This document shows, one piece after another, positions 1 to 9,011 of a stretch of DNA of 23,604 nt. The position numbers were made by a program, and so were the translations under genes. The notes beneath the pieces were generated by a model. That model saw only the letters and a program-made list of their open reading frames with translations. It searched no databases and was not told the DNA's origin. The stretch spans positions 1 to 23,604 of the forward strand of contig CAJVPP010001008.1 in NCBI GenBank assembly GCA_910592005.1, read 5' to 3'. The first letter of the stretch is position 1. Each line of letters begins with the position of its first letter. This stretch comes from Funneliformis mosseae. Its lineage: Eukaryota; Glomeromycota; Glomeromycetes; Glomerales; Glomeraceae.

Positions 1-590
1 CATTTTTGGGATCCTTCTCGTAAATATAAAGAATTTTATATTTATATTTTAATAAAATTTTTAATTTTTACAATATATTTAAAATATTTTATATATATAT
101 ATTTTAGATGATAAATATGATGTTGAATTTGAAACAAATAAATAGATTCAGGATCAAAGAAATTCTAAAGGAAGTATAATAATATACTTGTTATTAAAGT
201 TTAATTATATATTTTTTTTTATTTTGCTAATTTTTTTTATTTATAGGAAAGGCAAAGAAGCAATCAAAAGCTTCTAATAAAAAAAATGTTAAATGTATAC
301 TTTCTTTAAAAGGGTTAATATTTTGATAAATTTATGCTTAGTAATAACTTTATTTTCTTTTTAGAGAAGTGATCTGCTTCAAATTGTAAATACAAACATT
401 TTTTAAAGTTTTAATTTTTTGACAAATTTATGCTTAAAAATTAATAATTTTCTTTTCTTTTTAGCTCAAGTATTTAAGCCATCAGCTCAAATTAGTAAAT
501 ACAATATTTTTTAAAGTTTTGAATTTTTTGACAAATTTATCCTTAATAATAACTGTATTTTCTTTTTGATAGCAGAAGTTTTGGAAGATT
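1..590 (+). pseudogene. 3' part of a multi-exon gene made of microexons
   Basis: The gene enters from the left edge. Exons read as 1-19, 108-173 (66 nt), 247-294 (48 nt), 365-385 (21 nt), 465-494 (30 nt) and 573-590 (18 nt), separated by GTAAAT/GTATA...TAG introns of about 70-90 nt. All internal exons are multiples of three and all introns are phase 1, so one frame runs throughout: HFWDPS/HDKYDVEFETNK in exons 1-2, a Lys-rich KAKKQSKASNKK stretch in exon 3, then SASN, SQVFKPSAQI and TEVLED. The frame contains three stops (TAG in exon 2, TAG and TGA around exon 4), like other genes in the window. Product unknown: a basic, hydrophilic, repeat-built protein. The layout is reminiscent of repeat-containing secreted effectors of mycorrhizal fungi, but no signal peptide is visible because the start lies outside the window. 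Confidence 0.5.
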
Positions 591-684
591 GTAAATACAA
601 ATTTTCTTTAATAACTTTTTATATTTTTAACAATTTATTTTGACAAATTTATGTTTACTAATTATTCTATTCTTTTTTTATCAG
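295..684 (+). repeat. Tandem intron-plus-microexon cassette, four units
   Basis: Four consecutive introns (295-364, 386-464, 495-572, 591-684) are copies of one another. Each has a GTAAATAC-like donor (GTATAC in the first), a TTTAAAG block, a TTTTGACAAATTTATGCTTA block and a pyrimidine-rich TTTTCTTTTTAG-like acceptor. Unit spacing is 91-109 bp, and each unit carries one short exon of 18-30 nt. The array therefore arose by tandem duplication of an intron with its neighbouring exon, adding in-frame codons with each copy. The last unit runs into pure T-rich DNA. Confidence 0.7.
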
Positions 685-865
685 AAAAATTTTTTTATAT
701 TATTTTTTTCACTTTTTTCACTTTTATTCTTTTTTTTTTATTTTTTTTATATTCTCAATATACATATTTTTTTTTTTGCTTTTTTTTTTTTTACTTTTTT
801 TTTCATTTTTTTTTAAATTATTTTTCTTTTTTGTCTTGAGAAATGAGATTCTAAACACTTTAAGT
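640..865. repeat. T-rich low-complexity tract
   Basis: Almost pure T on the + strand with scattered A and C. The open frame at 651-839 encodes little but Phe, Tyr and Leu and is a composition artefact, not a gene. The tract follows the acceptor-like TTTATCAG at 684 and marks where the microexon gene loses recognisable coding sequence. Confidence 0.7.
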
Positions 866-1130
866 CTACATATTTATTTTGAGTAATAAGGCACAATACA
901 TATAAAATATCAGAAAACTTAAATTTTTTTAGGCTGTTAAGGTACTGACGTCTTCATCATATAGCCTGAGTATTATTTATAATAGTAGTAGCAAATAAGT
1001 ACCAATTTTATAAATTATAACAAATCCATTAATTTCTTTGTTTTTAGTATAAAATATATTAATTTATTAAAAAAACATAGAATTTTTTTATAATTTTTAG
1101 TGTAATAAATATAATTTTTTTTATTATTTT
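866..1130 (+). repeat. Dispersed repeat, copy 1
   Basis: Begins TATTTTGAGTAA, continues with a block related to ATATAAAATATCAGAAAACTTAAAT, then GAGTATTATTTATAATAGTAGTAG and TTTATAAATTATAACAAATCCATTAAT. The same blocks occur in the same order at 4249-4505, and the first half again at 1136-1240. No open frame and no inverted ends are visible. It could be a duplicated untranslated region, a solo LTR fragment or a non-autonomous element. Confidence 0.65.
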
Positions 1131-1135
1131 ATATT

Positions 1136-1240
1136 TTATCTTGAGTAACAAATCCAATTTATATCAAATATTAGCAAAAGACAAATTTTTCTCATTGTGT
1201 TTACCTGAGTACTATTTATAATAATAGTAATAAAAACCTA
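1136..1240 (+). repeat. Dispersed repeat, copy 2 (truncated)
   Basis: Carries only the left half of the repeat: a CTTGAGTAAC-like start, AATTTATATCAAATATTAGC and CTGAGTACTATTTATAATAATAG. It lies directly behind copy 1. The 1241-1590 stretch that follows has no coding sequence I can support; a short minus-strand open frame at 1304-1537 looks like chance. Confidence 0.6.
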
Positions 1241-1598
1241 TCAAATTTCTTTATGTAGAAATATCTTAAAAATTAAGAAGTCATTTGACTAACATAAGTG
1301 TATTTATAATCTTGTAGATATGTGTGATATAAATAAATATATACCTGCTTGTGTGATAAAATAATTTCTCATATAAAAGCTACAAATTTTTTTAAGTATA
1401 ATAGAGTTTATTAATATGTTTCTATAGTTAATAAAAAATTTTGAGTAATGAAATAAGAGTAAAATAAAATTCAAATCTGCATAATTTCCAATGCCTTTAT
1501 TAATTATATTCTTATTTTCAAATAGAAACTTTAGCATTAATATAAGTTATATATTCTTTTACTTAGTCCAATATCTTGAGAAATGTAATTATAAGGCA

Positions 1599-1622
1599 TA
1601 TTAAAAGGTAGTATAACGAAAA
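1599..1622 (+). promoter_or_regulatory. Core promoter-like element of the first paralog
   Basis: ATTAAAAGGTAGTATAACGAAAA lies about 85 bp before the ATG at 1687. The second paralog has TATTTAAAAAGGCAGTATGGCGAAAA at the equivalent place (about 95 bp before its ATG), in a region otherwise alignable only in patches. The TTAAAA core followed by GGNAGTAT looks like a TATA-type core plus initiator. The differences (GGC/GGT, GGC/AAC) are mostly C-T/G-A. Confidence 0.45.
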
Positions 1623-1686
1623 TTAGGATATTTATCACTTTATATTCATTTATTTTGTTTACATGATATACTATTAATATTTCATT

Positions 1687-3749
1687 ATGTCTTCTTCTAA
1701 AATATTCAACAAAATTCTTAATTTTTTACATAATTCACTTTCAGATCATATTACTGCATTTTCTGTTATTTTTCAACTAATAGAATATGATACATAGTAT
1801 CTAAAAGAAGAATTGAGAGAAATAATATATAATGTGATTAACAAGGTAAAAAACCTTGACTAACAAAATTCAGAAAAATATCTGAAACTTGTTGATATTT
1901 CTTTAAAAGTTAGTGATTATTATTTTATCAAATTTATATTTCCAAATGATGATTATACAGTAAGATATCTTATAATCAAACTAAACGAGTATCTATAACC
2001 ATATGAGCATAGGTTTAAATTAATTACATTAATTCCTTAGATGCACAAGGGTAAAACTTGGTTATGTAATTATTATTTTATCAGATTTATATTCTTAAAT
2101 GATAATTGCTCAGAAAGATATACTATAGTTAAACTAAGCTAGTACCTATAGCCATGTAAGTACAGATTTAAATCAATTGCATTAATTTCTTAGACACACA
2201 GTAATAGAACTTAGTTCTAATTTATGAAGAAAAATATATTATTTATGTGTATTGTCAGTTGTATGCAGGTTATATATAATTGATAATTTATATAAAATTT
2301 TCTGATAGAAGTATGCACATATTTTTATTATCAAAATTTTTAATATAAATATTAATATAAAGTTTTTGCACTAGTTTAATGATGCATATGAAAATATAAG
2401 CAGTCTTTAAAGTATTCAAGAATCAAAATAAGAATCGCTTTTCAGGAATGAAATAGAGACAAACTTGTACAAATTAAAAACTAATCTCAAAAAAAGTAAT
2501 GCTTTATATGTTTTTCATTTTTGTAAATATTTAAAGAAGAAAGGTACTTCTGAATTATCATAGAATATTCCAATTGCTAGTCAAGTAATATGTGCAGATT
2601 AAGAAATAGTGAGAACTTTAAAAGTCGAAGAATATAATATTTTTATGGTAAATAATTAACAAATATATCTTATTTAGTTGTAAAATACTTTCAACAAACT
2701 GGTATATTAATTAATCTCATAGGAACCTTTAGAACGTATAAAAGTAACTGTTCCAGCTCTTGTAAGAAACATGTATAAAATCTTTATTTTAAATTTTGAA
2801 GATAGTATTACAAATATTCTAATAAATAGATTTATATACAATAAAAGCTGAAAAGAATCAGATGAAAAACTAGCAAAAGTTACATCAAATATATTTGATA
2901 TCTTGTAAATATTTCATGATAAAGCTTATAGTATAATGTAATATTTATATTATTATTTTTTTTAAATAAAATTTAATTTAATGATATTTTTTATAGAAGA
3001 AATATTTAGAAAAATCTCACTGTTGAAACAAAACTTGTTAAGTCATAAAGTAAAAGAATATATATAGTTGATATAATAATTCCATTAATTTGAGTATCAT
3101 TAAAAGATCTTTATATTAGAAAATCTGATTATATTTTACAGTTAACATTAAAGTATGGCTAGTAAAGATCGAAGAGGAGTTAGAAAATGACCAGATATTA
3201 TGTTTATTACTAGTTTTCATAATAAGACATATGAATTAATTTATAATGAAAATTTTCATATAATTTATAATAGACAAAAAAAGGAAGATGATCAGATAAA
3301 AACTTGGAAAGAAATGAATGATAAAATGTATTAGGTTCACAAAGAATGCAAACTAAAAAATAAAAATTTTAGTATTATTTGAATTTAAGTTGCTAAAAAT
3401 GAGATATATCTAAATATTCTAATTCGAGATATCGATGAGATACATTGTCTCTACAATTTATGAACTATTGAAATTCTAATTCAACTAAATTATAAAGAAA
3501 TTATATTTAATTTTGTTGAAACATTATTGACATAAAAGTTTATTAACAATAAATCTTATTCAAATTTTATTTCTCTTATTAAAAATTAATATATTTTTAT
3601 AATTACAGAATATATTACACATCAATCTATCATTATTATATTATGCTTCTCAAATTAGTTCAGATAGTAATACAGAAAATAGTTTTACAGTATCTTCTCC
3701 AAAACTATCATTACCATCAAAAATAAAAAAAAGAAAGTCTAGAAACTAA
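1687..3749 (+). pseudogene. Conserved hypothetical multicopy-family gene, copy A
   Basis: The frame starts MSSSKIFNK at 1687 and shares its N-terminus, middle and C-terminus with copy B (6672-8627). The C-terminal half has a RRG motif (3163-3180 region), KTYELIYNENF, MNDKMY and IYLNILIRD, ending IKKRKSRN-TAA at 3747-3749. Candidate GT-AG introns are 2648-2722 (75 nt), 2938-2996 (59 nt) and 3538-3608 (71 nt). Removing the last joins ETLLT.K to NILHINLSLL, matching uninterrupted coding sequence in copy B. In-frame stops are numerous (TAG 1795, TAA 1996, TAG 2038, TAG 3332, TGA 3380, TAA 3386 and more), and there is a small frameshift near 3155. I recall this as a very large family of unknown function in mycorrhizal fungi. 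No catalytic motif is recognised. The stretch 2215-2400 has no convincing frame. Confidence 0.65.
1906..2211 (+). repeat. In-frame tandem duplication of 153 bp inside copy A
   Basis: 1906-2058 and 2059-2211 are diverged copies, each exactly 51 codons, so the frame continues through both. Repeated landmarks are NYYFIRFIF-like, KL.EYL.PY and a final stop-containing segment. Stops recur at equivalent codons: TAA 1996 against TAG 2149, and TAG 2038 against TAG 2191. TGG 2059 aligns with TAG 2212 just after the second unit, and GAG 1987 with TAG 2140. Copy B has a single, more distant version of the unit at about 6910-7030. Confidence 0.75.
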
Positions 3750-3967
3750 TATTTACTTTTTTAATACTACTTAATAAACTTGACTTTATATTCAATTTTA
3801 ATTTATTTTTGATATATAAAATATTCTAATGTATGCAAATATTTTATCAAAGTGTTTTTATCAAAGTGTAAATTTAAAATATGAAAAAAGAAAATATTCA
3901 ACGATTAATATTTTAACTAGCATGATATTACATTATGAATTTCAAATATTACAATTAGTAAATAATA

Positions 3968-4123
3968 TGAGGCCTTTGCAATAGAAAGGGAGGAAACTCA
4001 AAAAAAAATAAAAAATGAGTTAATAATAAATCTGAACAAATTATAGTATTTAGAACATTTTTGGCTTATAAACTAAAATTTTAATTTTTTTGGAGTTTTC
4101 TCCCTTCTATTGCAAAGACCCCA
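3968..4123. mobile_element. 156-bp MITE with 38-bp inverted ends and TA target duplication
   Basis: The left end reads TGAGGCCTTTGCAATAG and the inverse of the right end TGGGGTCTTTGCAATAG. The similarity continues through a GGGAG.AAACTC block to a run of A, giving arms of about 38 bp with few mismatches. TA dinucleotides flank the element at 3966-3967 and 4124-4125. The interior of about 80 bp is AT-rich and non-coding. TA duplication and this size fit a non-autonomous Tc1/mariner/pogo-type element. It lies just downstream of copy A. Confidence 0.85.
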
Positions 4124-4248
4124 TATAAAGTACTACGCTAAACATAAATATTAGTAACCTTATTTTATGTAACCTTATTCTGTAAAATTTACATAAATTT
4201 ACAAATCTTATGTAATACTTTGTATTAAAAATATTCATAATGTATTTT

Positions 4249-4505
4249 ATATTTATTTTGAGTAAAAGATCCAATTTATATCAAATATTAGCAAAAACTT
4301 AAATTTTTTCATTGTAATATATGAGTTCTATTTATAATAATAGTACAAATTTTATAAATTATAACAAATCCATTAATTCTTTTATTTTCAGTATAAATCA
4401 ATCAAAAAATATTAATTTTTTTAAAAAAATATAATTTTATTTTAAAAACCTTATAATTTTCAATGTAATAAAATATAATATTTTTTTTATTATTTTTATA
4501 TATTA
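4249..4505 (+). repeat. Dispersed repeat, copy 3
   Basis: TTTATTTTGAGTAA start, AATTTATATCAAATATTAGC, TTCTATTTATAATAATAGTA, TTTATAAATTATAACAAATCC and a T-rich end, all in the order seen at 866-1130. Between the MITE and this repeat (4124-4248) there is only AT-rich spacer with two copies of ..AACCTTATT.TGTAA. The repeat ends about 40 bp before the next gene start. Confidence 0.65.
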
Positions 4506-4545
4506 TTAATTAATAATTCCTTATATATCATTTTTTTATAAAAAA

Positions 4546-6215
4546 ATGCTAAAAAAAATTCCTTATAAAATATAAGGAAATGGTATTACAGAATTTCAAA
4601 AAACGTATACAAAACTTATTTATAATAATGAAAAAACATATGCAATTTTTTTATAAGATATAGAACATGTTTTTAACTATCGATCTCAAACTGATAACTA
4701 TCGGTATGAAAAAGTGGTTGAAATAGAAAAACAACATGATTATTTATCCATTATTAGACCTCATAAACATTTCAGCAATAGGTTGTTTACATAAGGGCTT
4801 CTTTACAAGAACTATTTTCTAAATGAAAATATAGTTTATACTATATGTATTGCCTTTTTAGTTCATTTGGGCAAATAGAATCCAAAATATATTATATTAA
4901 TAGTGAGTTATATGAAGATCACTTCTAATATTGTAAACCTAGTATCCATAAAAGTCAAATGGCTATTTGCTTCAAATGCTAAAAATTGGTGAAGATTACT
5001 GAAGTAGAGCCTAGAAAGGAATATTATAATAGTTAAAAAAGATGGGCCTATGAAGTTAAGTCTGAAGATTTGATGAAAATCATTAGAATTACTTCTGCTT
5101 CAAGGCCAATCTGCAACTATAGTAAAAAATACTATAGTAAGTGCTTCTGTTACCTCTGATAATTAAGAAATAATTTCACCTACCTTTAGTAAAATATTTA
5201 TTTTGTCTCTATATGCAAAACAGCAAAAAGACACTGTGTTGAGATTAGGAGATAGAATAGAAATCACAATAGTTTAACTAACTGATTCTGACTATTACTT
5301 TTGACTGAAAAATAACATTATTTATCTCAACTATATTCATAAATTATTTTTTTGTGACTACATAATCTACATATAATGAAATTACGGCTGAAAGTGTAAT
5401 CAATTCATATATCATATGCAGACGTTATATATGATCTGCCTATTCTGAGTTAGATCTTTTAATCTATTTTAATAAAGTATTTTTTGAGAAGTTCAGGAAG
5501 ATCAATGAAGTGATCTTAGGGATTCTTGATTATGAGACAATATAACTATCAATTTGAGAATTTCTATGTGACAGTTATCTAGCAAGCTTATAGGAATTAT
5601 AAGAAAAGACCTGAATTTTTGGCAAAACAAGTTTGGGAGATAGTGAGAAATGATGGTACTTCCAATTATATGAAGTTTTAGGTATAAAAAATAAATTAGA
5701 ACAATCAAGATATATTTGTTATGAGAATGGAAAGCGTTGTTATCCAGTAAGAAATGATTGGATGTATGAGAAGATAACCTAATTATAGATATGATTAGAT
5801 ACAGAATCACACTTACTTGTTGAGAAATTATTATATTAGTAAGACTATAAACTTATTAGAGGTGCATATTGGATTGATATGTTAAAATGGCCACGAAATC
5901 CCAAATATTATTGTATTAATAAAAAATATGACTTTGAATACTTCATCAAAATTTCGGATTGTAAGAAATATAGTGGTAAATTAATAAGAATACAACATAT
6001 ATGTGATTTTCACTTATTAAAAAAATGTAATATTTTAGGAAAAAATCTTACCGTAAATTTCTCGAATTTGGATGATAATAGTAAGTTCGTGCGCTGAATT
6101 TTTCAGATTAGACCTTGACTCAGATTCTGAATATTGTATTAATAAAATAATATACTGTTCAGCTATGCAAAGTGCCTCAAGGCCAATATATGAAGGCATG
6201 TACGACATAAATTAG
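4546..6215 (+). pseudogene. Degenerate conserved hypothetical gene
   Basis: The frame opens ATG at 4546 (MLKKIPYKI) and stays readable to about 4890 with TAA/TAG interruptions (GITEFQKTYTKLIYNNEKTY, EKVVEIEKQHDYLSIIRPHK). It shifts by one base near 4900 and continues as SELYEDHF, IHKSQMAICFKC, KLVKITEVEPRKEYYNS and KSEDLMKIIRITSASRPICN to about 5250. A later block at 5440-6097 reads ELDLLIYFNKVFFEKFRKIN, KRPEFLAKQVWEIVRNDG, ENGKRCYPVRNDWMYEKIT, GAYWIDMLKWPRNPKYYC and FIKISDCKKYSGKLIRIQH. It shifts once more to DLDSDSEYCINK and ends at TAG 6213-6215. Codon choice and amino-acid mix are protein-like throughout, and 5250-5440 is poorly resolved. The CxxC near 4975 and scattered Cys could be a zinc site. 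I do not recognise the function. Confidence 0.5.
4559..4579. other. Perfect 9-bp hairpin at a gene start
   Basis: TTCCTTATA-AAA-TATAAGGAA, immediately after the ATG at 4546. It falls within the first codons of the degenerate gene and could be a chance AT-rich palindrome. Confidence 0.5.
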
Positions 6216-6570
6216 TATGTTTCAATCCTCATTAAAATATATATGATGTAATAGATGATATATCACAAATCATTTGCAAATTATCTGTGAAACTATTCTT
6301 GTACAGCAAAATAATTTCACATATAAAAAGTCGATTCCCAAAAAATATTTTGAATTTTTTCTCTATCTATCTGAATAGCATTTATTTATGAGTTTATTTT
6401 CTCTGATGCTAGTCTTTAACGCCTTTCTAAATGTTGAGATCTTTAATACACATTCTACATATTCTTATCTTTGAACATAAACTTTTGGCGTAAATTGCCT
6501 CACATATTCTCCTACTTCAATCCTAACATAAACTCAGATTCAGAGAAAATGTGAATAGGAAAATTACAAA

Positions 6571-6598
6571 TATATTTAAAAAGGCAGTATGGCGAAAA
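6571..6598 (+). promoter_or_regulatory. Core promoter-like element of the second paralog
   Basis: TATATTTAAAAAGGCAGTAT followed by GGCGAAAA, about 95 bp upstream of ATG 6672. It corresponds to 1599-1622 before copy A. A second conserved upstream block, AAAATAATTTC.CATATAAAA, occurs at about 6310 and at about 1357, so the duplication included at least 350 bp of upstream DNA. Confidence 0.45.
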
Positions 6599-6671
6599 GG
6601 TATTGAAATTTACATTATCTTTATTTTGCTTAGCAGGCTTCTAACATTATATTCTAACTACCTTCATTATT

Positions 6672-8627
6672 ATGTCTTCAGAATATTTATATGTAAAAAC
6701 TGTAGAATATTTGATTAGTATAAAGACTGAATATTTAATGGTAAGCTTCATTATTTACTAAGGGTTAGAAGAAAATTCTTGGATTAGTAAAAACGAATTA
6801 AGAGGTGTTGTAGAAAAAGTGGTTAATTTGATAAAAAACTCGCATGGTATAGATTTTGAATGTTCTGAAAAACTTATTCAAATTATACCACAGGTACACT
6901 ATTTATAGGTGAATTATTATGATCATATTATATTAAATGATGAGTACGCAGATAGTGGCATTTCTGAGAAGATAAGTATATTAGTATAAAAATCCTATTA
7001 GCCTACTAATAGGATTTTCCTCAACAGTGTGAAGGGTTATTTATGTTAAAGTTTATGCTTATTTTAATGTAGTTAATATTATACTACACAAAGTTTTATT
7101 TGTATAACCAGATCGTACTAGGTGATTTCTTTGTGTTATTTTTTGATAATTGCGCGGTTATTTATATTTTCATTTGATACATCAGCAGTTATCTAACTTA
7201 TTTGTATATCTGCATTAGTTTGATATTGCTTTTGATTGTATTGGTAATTTGTAAGATATTGGAGTTATAAAAACGGTATGTTTTAAGAAAGGGTAGATAA
7301 TATGAATATATTTAATAACAATCTTTTGATATGTAAAATAAAGAGAAACCTCTTACTTCAGAGCAGATTAAATACAATATAAATAAGTTGAAAGAAAAAC
7401 TTGCTGTAAGTGGTACTATCTTTTTTTTTATCATGTTGACAAATCAGACTAATATGAGATATTCATATTATTTAGATCAGAACATCAAAACTTTGCCAGG
7501 AGTTAGTAGTTATTTTAAATGGATTAACAATCTCTGAACTAACCTGAAAGATCCCTTTGGCTAGTCAGATCATCAGTGGTGATTCATAACTAGTAGCTCA
7601 ATTATCAAAAAAATAAAAAAAAAATTTATGGTATGTAACTTCACTAATACTCTCTTTTTCTTAACAGTAAAAAATAATATATATTATTTCTACTATCTAA
7701 AAATTAATTATATTCATTTCAGAAACTGATTGAAGAAATGGTACCCTAATAATACCTCAAGGCATAATAAAAGAATGTATAAAATTTGTAACAAATTTTA
7801 TGTCACAAAGTATATCAAGGTTGCAAGAAAGATTAACGTATGATAGGAACTGAAAGGAAGGTAACAATAAGTTTAACGAAATTGTGTTAAAAATTCTTGA
7901 TACATTAAAAAGTGTTTAGTATAATCCAGCTTTTAATCTTAAATTTATTAAAATGATGAATGAGAGTACCTATATTAATAATGTAGTTGTTTTTACAATC
8001 CATTCTATATTATTTGATAACTCTTTTAGAGAACATGTATTCATTACTATGTAAGTTTTTTGTAATATCTGGCTATAGCTAGTTACAAATCTTAAATTGA
8101 TAATATAATTTCTTTTTTAGTTTTGAATGTCAAAGTATAGCAAGTTCAGATAGAAGAGGTGACAGACGTATAAGAAGATAGCTAGATATAATGCTTATGT
8201 TAAAGAGAGTGATAAACTATACAAACTTATGTATGTAGAATACTCACAAATTTTTTGTAATAAGCAGAAGGAAAACAATGATAATGTGAAATTATAGCGC
8301 AAAACTAATGATAGAATGTACTGGGTCTAAAAAAGTCACAAACCTGAGAAGAGTCAATTTGGAATTATAGGGATGCAAGTAGCAGGACAAAAGCTATATC
8401 TGAATATTCTGATTAGAGACAAGGTTGAAGTATATCGTTATTACAAATTATACAAATCTATAATTCTAATTCATTATTCGTATGAACCTTCTATTCTGAC
8501 TGAATTCATTAAAACTTTGTTGGTTTTACAAAATATTTTAATTGTTAACATGTCTTTACTACGAAATACTCCTTTATGTAGATCAAGTAGAAACTTAGAA
8601 GATAGTTCAATAGTAACATCTGATTAA
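6672..8627 (+). pseudogene. Conserved hypothetical multicopy-family gene, copy B
   Basis: The best-preserved member. The N-terminal exon from 6672 reads MSSEYLYVKTVEYLISIKTE and IISKNELRGVVEKVVNLIK-like sequence to about 6890; 7020-7320 is unclear. Then come KPLTSEQIKYNINKLKEKLA, a 42-nt intron 7406-7447, TNMRYSYYLDQNIKTLPGVS, intron 7631-7722 (GTATGT...TTTCAG), IPQGIIKECIKFVTNFMSQS, intron 8051-8120 (GTAAGT...TTTTAG), and a last exon with SSDRRGDRR, KLYKLMYVEYSQIF, FGIIGMQVAGQKLYLNILIR and a TAA at 8625-8627. Phases agree across the three introns. Interrupting stops are TAA 6759, TAG 6999, TAG 8295, TAA 8328 and others, with one frameshift near 8200. From 8343 to 8627 the frame is fully open. 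Function unknown; the C-terminal block is the most conserved part of the family as I recall it. Confidence 0.7.
6989..7018. other. Perfect 13-bp stem with 4-nt loop
   Basis: AAAATCCTATTAG-CCTA-CTAATAGGATTTT inside copy B, spanning the in-frame stop TAG at 6999. No corresponding palindrome is present in the homologous part of copy A, so it is specific to this copy. A run of T follows the stem, but a bacterial-type terminator makes no sense here. Confidence 0.6.
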
Positions 8628-8682
8628 GTTAAATAGATAGATTTTATATATTATTAATAAAAATTTATTACAACAATATTAC

Positions 8683-8974
8683 CTATTGTTCAGTATTATT
8701 TTTTTTTCTTGGCAAATTTGCAGGATCACGTAGTCTCAAAAAACACATAATTTGTTTCTTTTGAATATTGCAAAATGAATTAGTAAAAAATTCATTATCT
8801 ATATCACGAAAAGTATGATTTTGTATTAATGCCAACTGGCAAAAGTGATTAGCATTAGAGATTATAACGCATACATGATTTGATCAAAGTTGTATAACTA
8901 GCAGATCTCTCATGATATTAATGCGTAAATTTATTTTTAATGCTATATCCAATGCTAGGGATAAATTTCTTCTG
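8683..8974 (-). pseudogene. Small gene of unknown function
   Basis: The minus-strand frame is readable from about 8974 (RRNLSLALDIALKINLRINI) through an internal Met at 8913 (MRDLLVIQL), one TGA, then HFCQLALIQNHTFRDIDNEF and KQIMCFLRLRDPANLPRKKN, to a TAG at 8683-8685. That is about 97 codons with a single internal stop, well above chance in this AT-rich DNA. No domain recognised. It is convergent with copy B (55 bp away) and diverges from the coiled-coil gene at 9012. Confidence 0.4.
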
Positions 8975-9011
8975 TGTAAACTTTTTTTTACGCAAAACTA
9001 TATCTAATAAA

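Noticed and set aside
651..839. Open frame of 62 codons
   Set aside because: Poly-T composition; product almost entirely Phe/Tyr/Leu, no gene-like features.
1304..1537. Minus-strand open frame upstream of copy A
   Set aside because: Lies in the promoter region shared with copy B, where it is not conserved; composition-driven.
5502..5810. Minus-strand 102-codon open frame
   Set aside because: Antisense to the better supported plus-strand gene at 4546-6215; made of His/Leu/Ile-rich shadow sequence.
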